Assembly: GCA_017540945.1 (NCBI GenBank)
Contig: JAFYAB010000139.1
Location: forward strand, 1 to 44,891
Direction: 5' to 3'
Length of the DNA: 44,891 bases
From: Oscillospiraceae bacterium
GTDB taxonomy: Bacteria; Bacillota_A; Clostridia; Oscillospirales; Oscillospiraceae
Position numbers and translations under genes: made by a program. Of this stretch, positions 10,801-19,900 are shown piece after piece. The notes beneath the pieces were generated by a model that worked only from the letters and a program-made list of their open reading frames with translations, ran no database searches and was not told the DNA's origin. Each line of letters starts with the position of its first letter. The first letter of the stretch is position 1.

Positions 10801-12259
10801 ATCTATCCATTACATGATGGATGGGCCTGTCCAGCGGGAGTATCAGACAAGAAGAGTGTTCCTCTCTCAATCCGGTGTCAGCTCCATCCAAGCGGGACAG
10901 ATCATTAAGCTTCGCTTCAACGAAGAACATCTTGGAACGATCACAGGCATTACCCTGATCCCCATCGGCCAGACAGCGATCGATCTGACCGGCGCATACG
11001 CGGTGGTTCAGAAGCCGACCGGCCCGGACGGCGAATTGGAGCAGAGCGGCCGCTTCAGCTTCAAGAGCGAGAAGTCCGGCGTGTCAGGACAGCTGATCCG
11101 GCTTAACAGCTCCAGCGAAGCGATGTCCGGCCCTGGCAGCATCCATCTGCTGGAATTTGGCTTTGATACGGCGGGGCTTTCTGACAATGAAGCCGGAAGC
11201 GTGAACAGACCGGTCAGCCTGAGCTATAGCTACTACGACAGCACAGGCAGATTGCTGAGCCGGAGCATTGACGATATCCGTCCTTTTATCCAGAACAATA
11301 CACACAGCTTCCTGACCGGGGAAACAACCTGGGTGCGGCTGCTGGCGGAAGACGTGCAGGAGCTGCGCGGCATCGAGTTGACCCTCAACTCCGTCGAGGA
11401 AATGCCGCAGGCAATCTGGGCGCTGGAAGCTGTAACCGTCTGCCTGGACGATACAGTCCAGCAAGTGCGAAAGCAGGTAAGCAAGAGCGTCAGCGAGGAC
11501 GAGCCGCTTCGTCTGACCTTCGCTTCCATCTATCTGAAGCTCGAGATGTCCTATCCGTTGAACCATGATGGGACTGAGGGCGTCAGTATGGCCGGAATGA
11601 CGGTGATGGAAGGCCCTGTCAATCTGCTGTTGGGCTCCGGCGAAGGCGCCTCCCTGCGGGTTTCTCCCGTCGGTACGGAGGAAGGCGTCGATATCCAGCT
11701 TTTCAGTCTGGAACCGGTCATCGGAGCGACCGGGCCGGCAAGCCTTTCCCCTGCTTATAACTATTCTGAAGCCTATCTCGCAGAGCAGTATGAAAGAGCC
11801 AATACGATCCTTACGATGGCAAGCTATACCTATGATGAAAAACAAGCTGCCGCACGGGTTGCCAGGCTGATTGAAACGCTGCGGGATTCCAAGGGCGAAC
11901 AGTCCTCCATTGAAGACGGCATCCGATTGATCGCGCCGCGCAATTATACCGGCGCCAATCTCTATTACAGGATCGTCATTACTGCAAAGGAGAGCGATGA
12001 CGTCTTCCTGAATGTGGATATTACTGTACGCCCCGAGACGGACGAACTGCAAACCGCAGTCAGTGAGCTGGACGCTGCAATTACCAGAGGCGACCAGGAA
12101 CGTGCCAGAGAGGCCGCAGCCGCTGCGGCAGCGGCCGCAACGGAGCCCACTGAGCTCCCCACGTTCCCAACGGAGCCTCCGACAGAGCCTCCGACGGAGC
12201 CTCCGACAGAGCCTGCCCCATCGACTGCGCCGGTTACAGAACCGGTCACGGAGCCGTGA
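4886..12259 (+). CDS. Giant secreted protein with repeated helical modules, beta-rich body and Thr/Pro tail
   Basis: This 2,457-residue exported protein matches no family I can name. It starts at ATG 4886 behind GGGAGGG. A long N-terminal region with basic residues and a hydrophobic core ends in a signal-peptidase I-type site, ARA/W, near residue 43. The N-terminal third holds diverged repeats opening LTPEQQTLLETMP (about residue 54), LTEGQQALMNAMP (about 236) and LTVAEKTLLEALP (about 434), each followed by a predicted helical stretch; a weaker fourth begins LTMDDMVRRIYEATMP. The body from about residue 820 is beta-rich, Ser/Gly/Asp-rich and resembles stacked extracellular beta-sandwich domains. 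The last 50 residues have an Ala run and then TEP/PTEPPTEP repeats. There is no LPxTG motif and no C-terminal membrane helix, so the protein may be released or held non-covalently. Its place behind the VirB4-like gene suggests a secreted or surface part of the same system. Confidence 0.85.
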   Translation: MKTMIRNMMQFIGRCWKRFALVMAAAVLSCLCLFAVSPSARAWTQIPESDLEALTPEQQTLLETMPEGLKCLTYLNLYGASMNETYQFFQRNSPYYNLITRNYLYSADDVLEYVYSDKGPDVSTAEGRAQAEFLQELYFAYAGIYGSYDDFMAGHFMSYGEYLQNKSLSELEAARDWHTRREQASMSSDWKHREWVQWGQVLDAWIVYRGGTPESQIPAALRELREAYKSEPYPDLTEGQQALMNAMPALFRPLTYAALTGTTGLSWFRENSSVKRDVILGYWPMSEEELSTTYASMVQAGTEQSPEGKAVLQLFFLRHDAYARMTVANRIYLSDSEAFHRHSGTQSWEYGSIIVALEAWIEQRAGTDAALRGEFDDVFAAARAWIDYYAVLQEELAESERAAAEAAAQEWEDKQEQPNPKYDPKPTVIPTDFPLTVAEKTLLEALPRRYMPAALAFLYPDLTAERFFRTYTETQWKSVAAELLNLNIAGLEAEYLRLVQINNAGTITEAEANRLELCVELLLFRYRTEQRKGFGYLQIAAGSNGKADYVSYTYVSDYILMDKTPAQLRADAARDDADNPDGKRLYRTHSAAMRRAIADYIEHKDDEVNIELTMDDMVRRIYEATMPDMQVYAWLVATDIAPADDLNYAMMPEQLAGYLYDYGTGAQIAASKILGFYGRKPYHNTSHPSFYIASDSQLTAVVNSVNQYTPESIIEAQHILWHRRGEFYSQNGRYHSALGTMNAAQLQSCRASAESDYYAETDSGKIAELRNWMEQIDAWLALRKKQNGSQGGGSQSGEAGLPQPSEATAIPAEQRIYVLETATGRMAGQKVEFFRIVYTTPEGDTRTQYIFPSENTLQEGYQAALAATNDGGLTQWVSRVVGYVAESPESVKALQSWNTDQFLFCADAQIASVNEIQVFARHDGNGDRNEWTCAGIRLYRVDYLRGLGRYGFFSSEYYLDYSGPLLAELRFNDEGRKDLSWRGGDRLFRFGGPKGDQGYSLSNSGPARQFAATDGNIIFRIDFADQYQAGLECLATPTSGENTKSIGRPGNLCEALALRVTYLDSFGAYREVTLPAVTSTAAWSVLKGGVSTTQNFAGLAQQGESLAFVGYLPDYAETVQVSPILGGSAAASAAGLSLDAGSEGAADRNSRIAESENDWAAIRCIALYDAARGGLRAAIKDGFLRYEFPGTPACYYCAPDVTGLRLEAGGTVNTLAMNAYSGGSITPRDGRELFLITLVTDDVEMAGTRSEIYLRLNYVDLDGVESESPEFRLQEYANQYYGFWPGSEANFGYVYGLSTTSDDTGFHGNGLRVILPIQGVHRFQSASIRLGSTGGADEWQMQNLTIQTVEEVGPRELEWKQVRVSNAAGQEAVSDRLFSRTVSGQLIFDLAHGGAVDPSNPVQPSGTTFEPILIQDGETQVLEVDTGNVLERKDVDWSSLWYNMTMADAMQDLGFLRNRGHYTIQVKVASNVNNITGDDDSGSKNQFYFQLLFTQGGKSALVLANQQMEADGFRAGTVETFTINTSQAYGDLAAIRVIPEDISSDSDKYDKLKIDSITVIQEGNSQVSPLWRVNNVGWIGIDYRDEGETSSIGGVSTRTIEELSHDYLVTESSYAVNVQFAISTGQYKNRNGETTEQFQGELSAEIGYRDLNGTVRTTIVEDVVELMYAFNNRPARYAEIQNNGVFTNGKATSDPSYMFRPNHTDRFTIPLDGLEQLLYVKLYPRSSVNSCWNISEVSASLIRGQGRRILNVAGEFAMRYAEEEEPQLIAVGNSSGEPKYSKQLYMTSVSDSSSPITVNFSSEKVDGGASAISNPALVTELPTTGADSFNLVLFPQSEGGTVVTDYDITASVRYTSTTDTILQNAGKMEKAIWNGQPVFYMVGLSAPQLRQLNSVSVKADTSFNVSVSGGYLQRVRSGFVVENYELGPASNVDRAVQLPFAESSVWEQELCLQLGPETPPIRLKNGVNDIAVSIHYMMDGPVQREYQTRRVFLSQSGVSSIQAGQIIKLRFNEEHLGTITGITLIPIGQTAIDLTGAYAVVQKPTGPDGELEQSGRFSFKSEKSGVSGQLIRLNSSSEAMSGPGSIHLLEFGFDTAGLSDNEAGSVNRPVSLSYSYYDSTGRLLSRSIDDIRPFIQNNTHSFLTGETTWVRLLAEDVQELRGIELTLNSVEEMPQAIWALEAVTVCLDDTVQQVRKQVSKSVSEDEPLRLTFASIYLKLEMSYPLNHDGTEGVSMAGMTVMEGPVNLLLGSGEGASLRVSPVGTEEGVDIQLFSLEPVIGATGPASLSPAYNYSEAYLAEQYERANTILTMASYTYDEKQAAARVARLIETLRDSKGEQSSIEDGIRLIAPRNYTGANLYYRIVITAKESDDVFLNVDITVRPETDELQTAVSELDAAITRGDQERAREAAAAAAAAATEPTELPTFPTEPPTEPPTEPPTEPAPSTAPVTEPVTEP

Positions 12260-12266
12260 CCGGTTC
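12239..12266 (+). repeat. Perfect inverted repeat over the stop codon of the giant exoprotein gene
   Basis: The 13-bp arms 12239-12251 and 12254-12266 are exactly complementary, separated by two bases (AG), and the TGA stop 12257-12259 lies inside the right arm. No T-run follows, so it does not look like an intrinsic terminator. It may protect the mRNA 3' segment or lower downstream expression by processing or attenuation within the operon. Confidence 0.7.
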
Positions 12267-12308
12267 GGAAACCCGTATTGGATGCAATAGGAAAGATTGG
12301 ATCTTGCT

Positions 12309-13484
12309 ATGAAACAGTTTTTTACAAAACGCCGTGTCCTGATTATTGTTGTGATTGTCCTGATCCTTGCCATTGTGGCGCTGTTGCTGCTGCCCGGAGG
12401 AGCGCGAGGAGATCAGAGCTTTCAGGGCGGCGAGGACACACCCTATCCCTTTGAATGGACGGAGAAGAAGGACGGAAGTATTCTGCTGTCTCTCTGCCGA
12501 CAGGTTCCGGAGGGCTGCGTTTGGCGCTTTGAACAGGAGACGTCCGACACGGCGGTGGTCAGCAGAGAGGAAAATGCGGAGGGAAGCGTTTTCCGCGTGC
12601 AGCCTCTGCGCGCTGGGGACGTGCTGCTCCGTTTCCTCCTGGCGGATGAGAATTTCCCTGAAGATTGCTGCTGTGAGCTGCTGCTGACGGCAGAGCTTCG
12701 CGCGGAGGACGAAGAGCTGAAAGCTTCCGTCTCAGGAAATCGTATGATCCTGACGGAACAGGCGCTTCGCGGCGGGGAAAGCTTTGACTGCCCTTACCGG
12801 ATTCGGACGGATGAGGAAGAACGGCTTGCGCTCTTCCTCCTGGACGGTAGCACAGAGCCGGACTGGCAGCTTTTCCAGCGAAACAGCGGAGATGTGTTGC
12901 GGCTTGCCGGACGGAAGACGGAAAATGGGATCCTGGCGCTGCGATTCTATGGAAGCAGCGCCGGGACCTCCAGGCTGCTGCTCTATTCACCCACAAAACG
13001 TCTGACGCTGGATCTGACCCTCAGCTCCGATGCGGAAGGACGGCTGACGGTTCAATCCCACGAAATGGCCGCCCACCCGGAATGGGAAGGCTTGGAAGGC
13101 GAGGAACTGGATGCCTTTGTTGTCGCCGGAGAGATTCATACGCCGGAAGATGCGGAGAACCTGCGATACGGGCGGCGCACCATCGGGAAGCAGATGGAGG
13201 CCGCGGTCGTAAGCTTCCGATATTTGGACGTGGATTGGACGGTGTATGTCACGGCCAGCTCAGAGATGGAATCGCTGGTCGCCACGGAGTTCGAGAACGA
13301 TCGGGTTCTGACATTGGCAGTCAGCGGACACGTAATGCACGCTTGCCTCCGGGAGGAGGAAGGAACTGTCACAGCTTGGTGCAGCGTGGAAGATCGTTGG
13401 TTCCTGTTTGAAGGCACAGGAGAGACAGACCTGGCCAGACTGCTGGATACGGCAAACGCCATGATCGGTGAAATGAAGGAATGA
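12309..13484 (+). CDS. Membrane-anchored extracytoplasmic protein of unknown function
   Basis: The protein has 391 residues. ATG 12309 was chosen because it puts the basic MKQFFTKRR directly before a single hydrophobic helix (about residues 10-30, IIVVIVLILAIVALLLL). This is a typical uncleaved anchor, with the rest outside the cell. An in-frame TTG at 12297 is less likely, although the AGGAAAG at about 12289 is not ideally placed for either start. The exported part is beta-rich, with stretches that resemble Ig-like folds, for example VFRVQPLRAGDVLLRF and GTSRLLLYSPTKRLTL. No catalytic motif is seen. It lies 50 bases after the giant protein gene and 37 before the STAS gene. By context it could anchor or receive the giant protein at the membrane; that is inference. 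Confidence 0.8.
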   Translation: MKQFFTKRRVLIIVVIVLILAIVALLLLPGGARGDQSFQGGEDTPYPFEWTEKKDGSILLSLCRQVPEGCVWRFEQETSDTAVVSREENAEGSVFRVQPLRAGDVLLRFLLADENFPEDCCCELLLTAELRAEDEELKASVSGNRMILTEQALRGGESFDCPYRIRTDEEERLALFLLDGSTEPDWQLFQRNSGDVLRLAGRKTENGILALRFYGSSAGTSRLLLYSPTKRLTLDLTLSSDAEGRLTVQSHEMAAHPEWEGLEGEELDAFVVAGEIHTPEDAENLRYGRRTIGKQMEAAVVSFRYLDVDWTVYVTASSEMESLVATEFENDRVLTLAVSGHVMHACLREEEGTVTAWCSVEDRWFLFEGTGETDLARLLDTANAMIGEMKE

Positions 13485-13520
13485 ATTCAATAATTTCTGG
13501 TTGAGAAAGGAAAAAATACA

Positions 13521-13817
13521 ATGAAAATGAAGTTGGTCAATCGCGGAGATTCCGCGGATATTCAACTGATCGGTCGTTTGGACGTCAACGCTGCCCCGGA
13601 CGCGGAACGCGCCATGCTGGATGCTGCAGACAGATTCCATTCGGTCTGCCTGGACCTGGAGCATTTGGATTATATCTCCAGCGCCGGACTCCGGGCAATC
13701 AAGAACTTTTATATCGCTATTCGGAAGAATGGAGGCAGCTACAGCGTCAAGAACGTGAGCAAGCCGATCATGGAGATTTTTGAGGCCACGGGATTTGTTC
13801 GCCTTCTCAAGCTGTAA
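13521..13817 (+). CDS. STAS-domain anti-sigma-factor antagonist (SpoIIAA/RsbV-like)
   Basis: This 98-residue single STAS domain has the usual length and order for SpoIIAA/RsbV proteins: an N-terminal strand, GRLDVNAAP, and the phosphorylation loop LDYISSAGLRAIKNF. The second serine of the SS pair (S54) aligns with the phosphorylated serine of SpoIIAA. In the family, a serine kinase (RsbW/SpoIIAB type) phosphorylates this residue, a PP2C phosphatase removes the phosphate, and the unphosphorylated form releases the kinase's partner. Two such phosphatases are encoded next door; no kinase is in the window. The start ATG 13521 follows AGAAAGGA. The next gene starts about 25-35 bases downstream, so expression is coupled in the operon. 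Confidence 0.92.
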   Translation: MKMKLVNRGDSADIQLIGRLDVNAAPDAERAMLDAADRFHSVCLDLEHLDYISSAGLRAIKNFYIAIRKNGGSYSVKNVSKPIMEIFEATGFVRLLKL

Positions 13818-13842
13818 TGCAGAAAGATAACGGAAGAAGCAG

Positions 13843-16800
13843 GTGGTCACCTTGATTCGATTCCGCTTTGGGACAAAACTGATATCCTGGCTCGTCTCGC
13901 TGCTCTTGCTCCTTTGTTTGATTTTGCCGTCTGCTGCCGCCTCCGAACAGTCTGCCGTGCAAAACCGCGCTGCGATTTTGTATGATATGGACAACGGTAT
14001 GCCGTTTTCGGAGGCGCTGTCCCTGGCTCAGACGCCGGACGGCTTTATCTACATCGGCTGCTATGGCGGCTTGCTTCGCTATGACGGCAGGAGCTTTGAA
14101 CGCTTTGACGATATCTTTAATGTGAAAAACCTGCTTGCGGATCGGTCGGGGCGGCTGTGGATCGCGGCAGACGGCGTGGTCTGCTATGAAAACGGCAGCT
14201 TTCGCCGCTACACGACAAGAGACGGCCTGCCCTCCAACGCCGTCCGGGAATTTGCTGAGGACGCCCAGGGCACGATCTGTTTTGCCACAGCCTCCGGAAT
14301 TGCCTGGATGGATCCGGCAGGGAACTTCCATACCCCGGCGGATGAGCGCCTGAGCGGTCTTCCCATTGCGAGCGTCTGCGTGGACGACAATAATATTACC
14401 TATGGCTGCACCGATGACGGAGCAGCCTTCCGTATTCAAAACAGCGTGGTAACAGCTTTCTGTGAGGGAACAGAGCTGTCTGTTGCCTTCACCTGTCTGC
14501 TTCCGGACGCCGCCCATCCCGGGATGGTCTACCTGGGGACTGCGGAGGGAAAGCTGCTCTACGGAGACTTGGACGCGCCCCTCTCGGAGCTCCGCCGGAT
14601 CGAGATGCCGAAGCTCCAAAGAATTCATACGATGACCTTTGCGGATGGCTGTCTCTGGATTTGCGCGGAGGAGGGGATCGCATATCTTGACGGCTCCGGT
14701 GAAGCACAGGTTCTGCGTCACGTTCCCATGACGGAAGACGTTACCGACATCATCTGCGACCACGAGGGAAACCTCTGGTTTGCGTCCTCCAGACAAGGCG
14801 TGATGAAACTGTCCACCTCCATTTTCTCCGATGTAAGCGGAAGAGTGGATGGTTTTGGAACGCGTGTCGTGAATTCAACCTGGTATCAGGACGGACTGCT
14901 CTACGTCGGAACGGATACCGGTCTGCTGGTGCTGGACGAGGGGCTGAAGATTACGGAAACAGGCTTGTCGGAGCTGCTCGGTCAGGCGCGGATCCGTGCC
15001 ATCAAGGGCGATCGGCAGGGGAATATCTGGTTTTGCAGCTTCGACGCCAACGCGCTGGTCTGCCTGAAGCCCGACGGGGAGCTCCTGGTTTGGAACAAGG
15101 AGAACGGCCTTTTGTCCAACTATTGCCGCACGATCTATGAGAGGCAGGACGGAACCCTTGTGGTGTCGGTCAGCGGCGGCGTACAGTTTCTTCGGGAATT
15201 TGAAATCGTCTGCACCATCGACGCTTCCGACGGGCTTGTGAATTCCACTGTGCTCTCCATCTGTGAAGACAAAGACGGGACGCTTTATCTCGGAACGAAC
15301 GGCGACGGAGTTTACGTGGCGGATGACCAGGGAGCGAATCCCTTTTCCGGCCCCTGCGATCTCAATTCCGGGGTCGTTTTGATGATCAAAAAGGACCCGG
15401 CGCGGGAACTGCTATGGATTCTGACCAGCGACGCTGTGGCTGTACTTCAAAACGGAAAGATTCGGACCGAGACCCGTTTTCCCAACGCTCATATTTATGA
15501 TATTCTGTTTTCGGATGAGCACGATCTGTGGCTGATGGCCGCCAATGGCGTATACGTGATTCCCGGCAAAGAAACCGAATCTGAGGAGCCGGCGGCATAT
15601 CTGTACTACGGGGCTTCCAGCGGTATCTCGCACATGACCACGCCGAACTCCAGAAGCTGCGTAACCGCAGAGGGAATTGCCTACGTCGCCTGTACGGACG
15701 GTCTTCTTTCCCTGGACGTCAACTGCACGCGGAATGAGGCGGTGAGGCTGCAATTCACGGTCCCATACGTTGAGGTGGACGGCGTCAAGCTCTATCCGGA
15801 CGAAACGGGGACTGTAACGATTCCCGCTTCCGCGAAGCGCCTGACCCTGGATTGCTTCGCCCTGTCCTACGCACAGGCTGACACAGAGCTGTCCTATTGG
15901 CTGGAGGGCTTCGATTCACACCCTTATCTTACGGTCCGAAGCGCCCTGGCCCCCGTGAGCTATACCAACCTGCCCGGCGGTACCTATACCTTCTGTATGA
16001 CGCCGGGCTCCGTTTCGGACACAGAGGAGGCATCTGCCTTTCAGCTCCGGCTGGTGAAGGCGCCGACACTGCGGGAGAGCCTCTGGTTTTGGGTGCTGGC
16101 TGCAGTGGCGTTTCTGTTGCTGGCAGCCCTGCTTACCTGGTTTTTGCTGCATCGTCAGGCCGTAAAGGCAGCCAGAAAGCGGGAGAACGAGCGAATTGCA
16201 AAGGAACTCAGTACGGCGGCGTCGCTGCAGGCGGAGCTTCTGCCCAACGTATTCCCGGCGTTTCCGAATCGAAATGATTTTGAGCTCTACGCGACCATGG
16301 AGCCTGCGAAGGAGATCGGAGGAGATTTCTACGACTATTTCCTGGTTGACGAGGATCATCTGGCACTGATTATGGCGGACGTCAGCGGAAAGGGAATCCC
16401 GGCGGCCCTGTTTATGATGCTGTCACGCACTTTGTTGAAATCCTCCGCGCAAATGGGCATGAAACCCTCGCAGGTGCTGCGGGAGGTCAACGCCCAACTC
16501 TGTGAAAACAATAAGAACAATATGTTCGTCACGGTCTGGCTTGGCGTATTGGAGCTTTCCACGGGAAAGCTGATTTATGCAGACGCCGGGCATGAAAGAC
16601 CGTATCTGTACCATGAGGGAAGCTGGCGCTGCCTGAAAAAACACGACGGCGTTGCACTGGCCCTGCTGGAACCGGAGTTGATTGAGCTGGAAGAAGACCC
16701 GCCCTTTGTGGATCAAGTCCTGACTTTATCCCCGGGAGACGTGCTGCTGCAATACACGGACGGCGTTCCTGAGGCGATTAACCATAAGCAGGAACTTTTT

Positions 16801-16974
16801 GGCGAGGAACGCCTGCAGCAAACGCTGGAGCGTTCGGATGCTGCGCCGCAGCAGCTTCTGGAAGAGCTTCGTATGGTGCTGAAGCAGTACGCAGGCGCTG
16901 AACCCCAGTTTGACGACATCACCATGCTGGCTGTTCGCTATTGGGGCTCCAACGGGAAAGGAGGAGGGGCATGA
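13843..16974 (+). CDS. Extracellular beta-propeller sensor with cytoplasmic SpoIIE/PP2C phosphatase (first paralogue)
   Basis: The protein has about 1,043 residues. The start is either GTG 13843 or TTG 13852; AGGTGG at 13841-13846 is well spaced for the TTG, which gives MIRFRFGTK directly before the signal/anchor helix. About 600 extracellular residues carry Reg_prop-type blades (LAQTPDGFIYIGCYGGLLRYDG, CDHEGNLWFASSRQGVMKL and others). A Y_Y_Y-like domain ending YTNLPGGTYTF follows, then one membrane helix (about 747-769), a short helical linker and a PP2C domain. The phosphatase metal-binding motifs are all present: GGDFYD (826), ADVSGKG, YADAGH, YTDGVPEA and FDDITML, so it should be active. 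The propeller/Y_Y_Y architecture is best known from Bacteroides hybrid histidine kinases, but here the output is a phosphatase. Its likely substrate is the phosphorylated STAS protein encoded immediately upstream. Confidence 0.9.
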   Translation: MVTLIRFRFGTKLISWLVSLLLLLCLILPSAAASEQSAVQNRAAILYDMDNGMPFSEALSLAQTPDGFIYIGCYGGLLRYDGRSFERFDDIFNVKNLLADRSGRLWIAADGVVCYENGSFRRYTTRDGLPSNAVREFAEDAQGTICFATASGIAWMDPAGNFHTPADERLSGLPIASVCVDDNNITYGCTDDGAAFRIQNSVVTAFCEGTELSVAFTCLLPDAAHPGMVYLGTAEGKLLYGDLDAPLSELRRIEMPKLQRIHTMTFADGCLWICAEEGIAYLDGSGEAQVLRHVPMTEDVTDIICDHEGNLWFASSRQGVMKLSTSIFSDVSGRVDGFGTRVVNSTWYQDGLLYVGTDTGLLVLDEGLKITETGLSELLGQARIRAIKGDRQGNIWFCSFDANALVCLKPDGELLVWNKENGLLSNYCRTIYERQDGTLVVSVSGGVQFLREFEIVCTIDASDGLVNSTVLSICEDKDGTLYLGTNGDGVYVADDQGANPFSGPCDLNSGVVLMIKKDPARELLWILTSDAVAVLQNGKIRTETRFPNAHIYDILFSDEHDLWLMAANGVYVIPGKETESEEPAAYLYYGASSGISHMTTPNSRSCVTAEGIAYVACTDGLLSLDVNCTRNEAVRLQFTVPYVEVDGVKLYPDETGTVTIPASAKRLTLDCFALSYAQADTELSYWLEGFDSHPYLTVRSALAPVSYTNLPGGTYTFCMTPGSVSDTEEASAFQLRLVKAPTLRESLWFWVLAAVAFLLLAALLTWFLLHRQAVKAARKRENERIAKELSTAASLQAELLPNVFPAFPNRNDFELYATMEPAKEIGGDFYDYFLVDEDHLALIMADVSGKGIPAALFMMLSRTLLKSSAQMGMKPSQVLREVNAQLCENNKNNMFVTVWLGVLELSTGKLIYADAGHERPYLYHEGSWRCLKKHDGVALALLEPELIELEEDPPFVDQVLTLSPGDVLLQYTDGVPEAINHKQELFGEERLQQTLERSDAAPQQLLEELRMVLKQYAGAEPQFDDITMLAVRYWGSNGKGGGA

Positions 16975-19900
16975 ACAGAACCCGAATACTTTTCCGCCTT
17001 TCGGCGCTTTTGCTTGCGCTGCTATGCCTGATTTTTACAGAGCTCCCTGCGCTGGCCGCTGAGGACAGCGACAGCTTTGAGGCAGAATACGCCTGCACGG
17101 TTTATGATTATTTCTCCGGCTTTCCCTACACCGAGGCGAACGTGATGGCGCAAACGCCGGACGGCTTCCTGTACATTGGCAGCTATGGCGGTCTGACGCG
17201 CTTTGACGGACAGCGCTTTGAGGTTGTACCCGGCATTTCCAGTGCGGTGTGCCTCTACGTGGACCGGCAGGGTCGTCTGTGGGTGGGCACCAACGAAATG
17301 GGCGCCGTTTGTCTGGACCGGGGGGCGCTGAAGGTTTTTGGGCAGGAGAAGGGCCTGCCCTCCAATTCGATCCGGGGCTTTTGTGAGGACGACGACGGAG
17401 CTCTATACATCGCCACTGTCAGCGGACTAGTGACCCTGGAGCCTTCGGGCAACGTGCTTCCCGTACTGGACAAACGGCTGCGTACCGTCTCCATTATGAT
17501 GCTCTCCGGCGATGGTGCGGGGACGGTCTACGGCGTTACTGTGGACGGAAACGCCTTCTCCCTGCGAGGCCGTTCCGTTGCGAACTGGTGGTCCGCAGAG
17601 GAGATCGGAGCCGACGTCGGCTGCGTCTATGCGGACCCCCTGCGCACGGGAGTGTTCTGGTGTGGAACGGAGGGCTCCGAGGTCCTGCGCTGTGCGGCAG
17701 AACAGCCTGTTTCCGACTGGGAACGGTTTTCGATTCCGGGTGTCACCGGCGTCAACTGCCTGCTGTCGGAGAACGACAGGCTGTGGGTCTGCTGCGGCGA
17801 CGGTATCGGTTGGCTGGATGCGTCGGGCAGCTTCCAACGCTTGAAGCATACTCCGATCAAAAGCGCCGTAGAGCATATCCTCCTTGATCTTGAGGGGAAC
17901 CTCTGGATCTCCTCTTCTCGGCGCGGTGTGATGAAGCTGACCAAAAACCGCTTTACGGATGTCAACCTGCTTGCGGGGCTGGATGATACCACGGTCAACG
18001 CAATCTGGGTGGAGGACAATACCGTCTGGTTGGGAACCGATACGGGGCTGACCGCCCTTGATCCGGAAGGGAAGCGGCTGGAGCAGCAGCTTCCTGGTGA
18101 ATTGTCGGGCGTTCTCATCAGATCCGTTGTCGGCGACGGGAACGGAAGTCTGTGGATCTGTACCGACAGCGAGCGCGGACTTGTCCATTACCGGCCCGGA
18201 ACCGGACAACTGGATTTCATCCGCGAACAGGATGGGCTCGCCTCCAATCACGTGCGGGAAGCCCTTCCACTGGAGGACGGAACTCTGCTGGTCGCCGCAT
18301 CGGCGGGCATATCCATGCTGCGGGACAGAGTCATATCCCGTTCCTGGGGGCAGGAGGACGGTCTATGCGACAGCGAGATCCTCAGCCTGTGTCAGGCGCC
18401 TGACGGCGCGATCCTTTTAGGCAGCAACGGAAGCGGGCTCTATGTTTTGGAAGAAGACGTCGTTCGCCCGTTTACAGGACCGAATGAACTGCAGGGCGGC
18501 GTCATTCTGCGTCTGATGCCGGATTTGCCGCGTCGGTGCGTCTGGGTCATGACCGGCAGCGGAGAACTCGCTGTCCTTCGAGCCGGGATGATCAGCAAGC
18601 TGAACGATTTTCTTCCCAACGAAAGTCGTTCCTGCAGTCCCTTCTATGATTTTCAGCTCTACGGAAACCAACTGTGGCTTCTGGGAAGTACGGGACTCTG
18701 CATGGTCAATGCAGAGCAGCTTCTGGCCGGAGAATCTCAAACAGGACGTTTCTATGACCGCAGCAACGGCCTCCCCCACGTCACGGCCCCGCATTCCAAA
18801 AGCTTTGTTACAGCAGACGGAATCGCGTGGCTGAGCGGCAGCGACGGCGTTACGCGTATGTCATTTGCCGATACGGGCAGTGCGGATCGCACGCCGATGC
18901 TAACAATTCCATGGGTCACGATCGACGAGGAGCGGCGCTGGCTGTCCGCCGGGCAAAGCCTGGAGCTTTCATCAGACAGCAAGCGGCTGCAAATCCATGC
19001 AGCGGCAATCACCTTTGCCTTGGAAGATCCGGAACTGATTTACCGGCTGGAGGGCTATGAGGAGGAGTGGACCCATGCCACTGCCGGCACGCTGTCCGAC
19101 ATCGTCTTCACAAATCTGCCAGGCGGCGACTACGTGTTTCGTTTCGGTTCTCCCGGCGGAAAAAACGGGGAACTTCGCGCAGAATACGCGCTTCAGATTC
19201 ACAAGGAACTGACCTTCTATGAACAGCCGATCGTGTGGATTCTGGGTGGTCTGGTTCTGCTCCTGCTTGTTGCTGGTCTGATGTGGCTGATCCTTCACCG
19301 CCAGCGAAAGGCTTTGACGCGGAAACACGAGGAAGCCAGGATCAATAATGAATTGAGTATGGCGGCAAAGATCCAAATGGATATGCTTCCTGACGATTCC
19401 ACAACCGTATCGGAACGGAAGGAGTTTGAGATCGAGGCCATGATGCACCCCGCAAAGGAAGTGGGTGGAGATTTCTACGACTTCTTTCTTGTGGACGACG
19501 ACCATCTGGCCATGGCGGTCGCGGACGTCAGCGGAAAGGGTGTTCCTGCCGCTCTGTTTATGATTATTTCCATGGCGCTGCTGAAAAGCGAGACCAAGGT
19601 TCGCCTCAGTCCCGCCCGCGTCCTGGAAGCGGTCAATGCCAAGCTCTCCGAAAACAATCCAAACAATATGTTTGTCACAGTATGGCTCGGCGTGCTGGAG
19701 CTCTCCACGGGACTTTTGACCTGGGCTGACGGCGGACATGAAAAGCCACTGCTGTATCATGACGGGAAATGGGACTACCTGGAAAAACACAATGGTGTTG
19801 CGGTTGCGCTGATGGAGCCGGAACTGCTGGCTTTGGAGGACGACCCGCCCTTTGTAGATCAGGAAATCCACCTGAAGCCCGGTGACATCATCTTCCAATA

